Shown here: piece after piece, positions 6,284 to 8,775 of the stretch
Position numbering within the stretch: the first letter of the stretch is position 1
Layout: the number at the start of each line of letters is the position of its first letter
DNA from: Bacteroidales bacterium
Lineage (GTDB): Bacteria > Bacteroidota > Bacteroidia > Bacteroidales > UBA12077
Direction of reading: 5' to 3'
Assembly: GCA_030156305.1 (NCBI GenBank)
Contig: JASGMZ010000117.1
Coordinates: 1-8,775, forward strand
DNA: 8,775 nucleotides
Translations under genes and position numbers: made by a program
The notes under the pieces: generated by a model
The model's input: the letters and a program-made list of their open reading frames with translations, nothing else
What the model was told of the DNA's origin: nothing
Databases searched by the model: none

Positions 6284-7456
6284 ATGAAAAAACTTAATCT
6301 TGTTAGCCGAATAATTTTGGGTGTTGTATTTATTTTTTCTGGATTTGTTAAAGCGGTTGACCCCTTGGGGTCGATGTATAAGTTTAATGATTATTTTACT
6401 GCTTTTGGATTAGAATTTTTATCGGTAATTGCTTTACCATTAGCTATTTTATTAAGTACATTAGAATTTGTTCTTGGATTTTCCTTGCTTTTTGCTACCA
6501 AACGAAAAATAACGGCCTGGGCAACGCTTTTGTTTATGAGTTTTTTCACCATTCTTACTTTATTTCTGGCAATCTTTAATCCTGTATCCGATTGTGGGTG
6601 TTTTGGCGATGCTATTATTATGACGAACTGGGAAACATTTTGGAAAAATGTAGTATTAATGATTTTTACCCTGGTTGTTTTTGTTCATCGGAATAAATAT
6701 GAAGTACATTGGAAAAAACTAAATCAATGGCTGGTTCTATTAATACCATTTATTTTTAGTGTATCGCTTTCTTTATACTGCTATTTTAATTTGCCCATAC
6801 TCGATTTCAGGCCCTATACTATTGGAACCAATATCCATGAAAAAATGGTTATCCCAGAAGATGCGCCAAAAGCTGAATACGAAACTATTTTGCTTTATGA
6901 GAAAAATGGGAAAGTAAAAGAGTTTACATTGGATAACCTGCCAGATTCTACCTGGCAATGGGTTGAAACGCAGAATGTTTTGATTAATGAAGGTTATGAG
7001 CCACCAATTCATGATTTTACTATCCAAACACCTGGTGGAAACGATATAACGGATATCGTTTTAAACGACCCTAAATTTACTTTCTTGATGATTGCTTATA
7101 ACTTAAACGAAACAAGTGTTAAAAATATAGATAAAATTAATGAACTTGCCGCTTATTGTAAAGCGTCGGGCAAATGCAACTTTATTTGCCTTACGGCATC
7201 TGTTGAATCGGTTATTCAGGATTTTAAAGAAAAAACCAATGCGCAATATATGTTTTATGCTACCGATGAAATTACCTTGAAGACTATTGTGCGAGCAAAT
7301 CCTGGAATTGTTTTATTGAAACAAGGAACGATTTTGGATAAATGGCATCATCGAAATATTCCAACTATAAAAGAAATAGAGCATTTGTATCTTAACAATG
7401 ATAAGTATAAAAAAGAACTTAAGAATCCTGAGAAAGAAGTTTTAGCCAAAAATTAA
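6284..7456 (+). CDS. DoxX/MauE-like membrane protein with a C-terminal thioredoxin-like domain
   Basis: The 390-residue inner-membrane protein has an N-terminal DoxX/MauE-like bundle with helices at about 7-25, 45-72, 77-98 and 118-136, and a fifth at about 149-168. The DoxX signature RIILGVVFIFSGFVKAVDP (9-27) is clear. The loop SDCGCFGD (102-109) carries a Cys104-x-Cys106 pair, as in MauE-type proteins linked to thiol redox. After the last helix, residues about 240-370 resemble a thioredoxin/TlpA fold: a FTFLMIAYNL strand, a helix, FICLTAS and NPGIVLL with the cis-Pro position (Pro340). The CxxC site is replaced by non-cysteine residues (AYNLNETS, 271-278). It resembles the Bacteroides protein family I recall as BT_3928-like. 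A role in electron transfer or disulfide chemistry is inference; the substrate is unknown. It is 23 bases from the kinase gene and 16 from the permease gene, probably one transcript. Confidence 0.8.
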   Translation: MKKLNLVSRIILGVVFIFSGFVKAVDPLGSMYKFNDYFTAFGLEFLSVIALPLAILLSTLEFVLGFSLLFATKRKITAWATLLFMSFFTILTLFLAIFNPVSDCGCFGDAIIMTNWETFWKNVVLMIFTLVVFVHRNKYEVHWKKLNQWLVLLIPFIFSVSLSLYCYFNLPILDFRPYTIGTNIHEKMVIPEDAPKAEYETILLYEKNGKVKEFTLDNLPDSTWQWVETQNVLINEGYEPPIHDFTIQTPGGNDITDIVLNDPKFTFLMIAYNLNETSVKNIDKINELAAYCKASGKCNFICLTASVESVIQDFKEKTNAQYMFYATDEITLKTIVRANPGIVLLKQGTILDKWHHRNIPTIKEIEHLYLNNDKYKKELKNPEKEVLAKN

Positions 7457-7472
7457 CGATAAGAAAAAATTT

Positions 7473-8558
7473 GTGTTAAATTTTTTAATTAAACGGTTTT
7501 TATACGCCCTGCTGATTTTGTGGGGTGTTATTACCGTTATTTTTTTCCTGTTTAATGTTTTGCCCGGCGATCCTGCTCAAATGATGTTAGGCCAACGAAC
7601 GGATATCTCTACCGTTGAATCTATCCGGAAAGAATTAGGTTTAGATCGTTCGGTAGGGATGCAGTATGTAAAATATCTCAATGATCTTTCTCCTGTATCA
7701 ATTCATAATGTTAAAGATGAAACCAGTTATTTTTATCTTGACTCAGAAAAATATTCTCCTTATCACTCCATTTTTACTATTAATAAGAAATATACTTTAG
7801 TGCTGAAAAAACCATACTTACGTCGCTCATACCAAAGTAAAAAACAAGTTTCTGCAATTATCGGCGAAACATTACCTAATACGTTTATATTGGCCATTGC
7901 TTCTATTGTTTTTGCAACACTTCTTGGTTTGTTTATAGGAATTATAGCAGCCCTAAAAAAAGATACTGTTTTCGATCGCTTATCCCTGTTTTTTTCTGCC
8001 TTTGGCATGTCGCTTCCTTCATTTTTTGCCGCCATAATCATCGGATGGATTTTTGCTTTTTTGTTAGCTGATATAACAGGCCTAAACCTTACCGGAAATA
8101 TTTATGAGATTGATGATTTAGGGGAAGGAATGCACTTGCAATTGAAAAATTTAATCCTGCCGGCATTAACCTTGGGAATTAGGCCTTTAGCTATTGTTAT
8201 TCAATTGTCGCGAAATTCATTGCTGGATGTATTATCCCAGGATTATATCCGGACAGCAAAAGCGAAAGGCCTGAGGTTCTCCAGGATTATTTGGAAACAT
8301 GCATTAAGGAACTCGCTTAACCCTGTTATTACTGCAATCTCCGGATGGTTTGCCTCGCTAATGACTGGCGTTGTTTTTGTTGAATATATTTTTGGATGGA
8401 AAGGACTTGGTTTTATTATTGTTGATGCATTGAATCAATACGATTTACCCGTTGTATTAGGATGTATTCTTACCATTTCATTAATTTTTATCATTATTAA
8501 TACATTGGTTGATATTGTTTATGGCATATTAGATCCCAGAGTGCGGATAAGTAATTAA
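7473..8558 (+). CDS. ABC transporter permease, DppB/OppB type (peptide/nickel family)
   Basis: This inner-membrane permease subunit belongs to an ABC importer of the dipeptide/oligopeptide/nickel class. The 361-residue protein opens with the canonical N-terminus, IKRFLYALLILWGVITVIFF helix then FNVLPGDPAQMM (27-38) and RKELGLDRS (52-60). The coupling (EAA) loop is intact: DYIRTAKAKGLRFSRIIWKH (257-276) then ALRNSLNPV (277-285). It ends with the family tail YGILDPRVR (350-358). The start is GTG at 7473: the frame is closed by TAG at 7443 and no other ATG or GTG lies between, and the family N-terminus begins here. The first periplasmic region (about 60-125) is enlarged by a polar, Tyr-rich segment, making it longer than the usual 310-340. 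No second permease, ATPase or binding protein is in the window, and the 217 bases downstream are non-coding, so partners must be elsewhere. Substrate cannot be assigned. Confidence 0.93.
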   Translation: MLNFLIKRFLYALLILWGVITVIFFLFNVLPGDPAQMMLGQRTDISTVESIRKELGLDRSVGMQYVKYLNDLSPVSIHNVKDETSYFYLDSEKYSPYHSIFTINKKYTLVLKKPYLRRSYQSKKQVSAIIGETLPNTFILAIASIVFATLLGLFIGIIAALKKDTVFDRLSLFFSAFGMSLPSFFAAIIIGWIFAFLLADITGLNLTGNIYEIDDLGEGMHLQLKNLILPALTLGIRPLAIVIQLSRNSLLDVLSQDYIRTAKAKGLRFSRIIWKHALRNSLNPVITAISGWFASLMTGVVFVEYIFGWKGLGFIIVDALNQYDLPVVLGCILTISLIFIIINTLVDIVYGILDPRVRISN

Positions 8559-8642
8559 AACTTTTTTGATTTATTAAACTACATTGTTGTTACGAAAATT
8601 TTGTTATCATGCAAAAAATTATAAACAAAGTTAAGTCAACAA

Positions 8643-8654
8643 AACCGTACGGTT
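8643..8654. repeat. 12-bp perfect palindrome downstream of the permease gene
   Basis: AACCGTACGGTT reads the same on both strands and sits 85 bases after the permease stop codon in AT-rich non-coding DNA. With no loop and only four pairs outside GTAC it would be a poor terminator. A DNA-binding site or chance are both possible. The stretch 8559-8642 shows no other feature and no convincing terminator. Confidence 0.3.
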
Positions 8655-8683
8655 ACTAAGAAAAAACAACTTTTACATTTTTC

Positions 8684-8708
8684 ATTTGATATTTGATATT
8701 CGATATTT
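8684..8708. repeat. Heptamer tandem repeat, about 3.5 units
   Basis: Units ATTTGAT (8684-8690), ATTTGAT (8691-8697), ATTCGAT (8698-8704) and partial ATTT (8705-8708) run head to tail, ending two bases before the right copy of the 65-bp repeat. The left copy has no matching tract beside it. Such a tract can vary in length by slippage. Confidence 0.7.
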
Positions 8709-8710
8709 AT

Positions 8711-8775
8711 ACTACAAATGGTTATAAACTGAACTTTTTACCACGTCATTGCGAGGAGGAACGACGAAGCAATCT
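8711..8775 (-). repeat. 65-bp repeat, right copy, cut by the window end
   Basis: It is identical on the opposite strand to 108-172 over all 65 bases. The window ends on AGCAATCT, which in the left element is the arm of an inverted repeat followed by a 14-base spacer, so the element probably continues past the edge. Together the copies bracket pckA, plsY, folP, cdaA, the channel, the thymidylate kinase, the DoxX-like protein and the permease. No transposase or recombinase gene lies between them. The identity is seen; whether this is a dispersed palindromic element or an assembly boundary cannot be settled here. Confidence 0.85.

Noticed and set aside
8609..8659. A 16-codon ATG frame (MQKIINKVKSTKPYGY) after the permease gene
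   Set aside because: It is very short, has no promoter with acceptable spacing and no ribosome-binding signal, and its end runs through the AACCGTACGGTT palindrome. Such frames are expected by chance.
108..8775. Composite transposon or integrated genomic island defined by the 65-bp inverted repeats
   Set aside because: There is no transposase or integrase, all the genes are core housekeeping types with phylum-typical promoters, and no gene differs visibly in composition. The repeats alone do not show that the block is mobile.

Overview
The window looks like ordinary chromosome from a member of the Bacteroidota. The evidence is: A+T-rich DNA, upstream boxes fitting the Bacteroidota -7 element TAnnTTTG (exact at three genes, one base off at a fourth), almost no Shine-Dalgarno sequences, and protein types typical of the phylum (ATP-type PEP carboxykinase, a DoxX/MauE-like protein with a degenerate thioredoxin-like domain, a short CdaA). 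I cannot place it below phylum from this sequence; an anaerobic or marine Bacteroidales/Marinilabiliales relative is a guess.

Layout. Positions 1-172 hold a cluster of small palindromes ending in a 65-bp repeat. An AT-rich leader and a promoter follow, then pckA (361-2022, +) with a strong hairpin terminator. plsY (2172-2828, +) has its own promoter. It converges on a leftward block read folP (5477-4593), cdaA (4559-3759), then an MscS-type channel gene (3729-2890). From a shared divergent promoter region (5478-5573) a rightward block reads tmk-like thymidylate kinase (5574-6260), DoxX/thioredoxin-like membrane protein (6284-7456) and a DppB-type ABC permease with a GTG start (7473-8558). The window ends in a second copy of the 65-bp repeat, in opposite orientation and identical at all 65 positions.

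How the genes relate. Most are housekeeping: PEP/oxaloacetate interconversion, phospholipid acylation, folate and dTTP supply. The most suggestive group is folP-cdaA-mscS. CdaA makes cyclic di-AMP, a signal known in other bacteria to control potassium and osmolyte balance, and the next gene downstream encodes an osmotic-release channel. folP and cdaA also carry an identical 15-bp stretch around the predicted -7 box, so cdaA probably has its own promoter of the same type inside the operon.

I found no CRISPR array, tRNA, rRNA, transposase, phage gene, toxin-antitoxin pair or recognisable defence system. The non-coding feature most worth following up is the perfect inverted repeat bracketing the eight genes. 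It may be a dispersed palindromic element, and it may mark an assembly break rather than a biological boundary.
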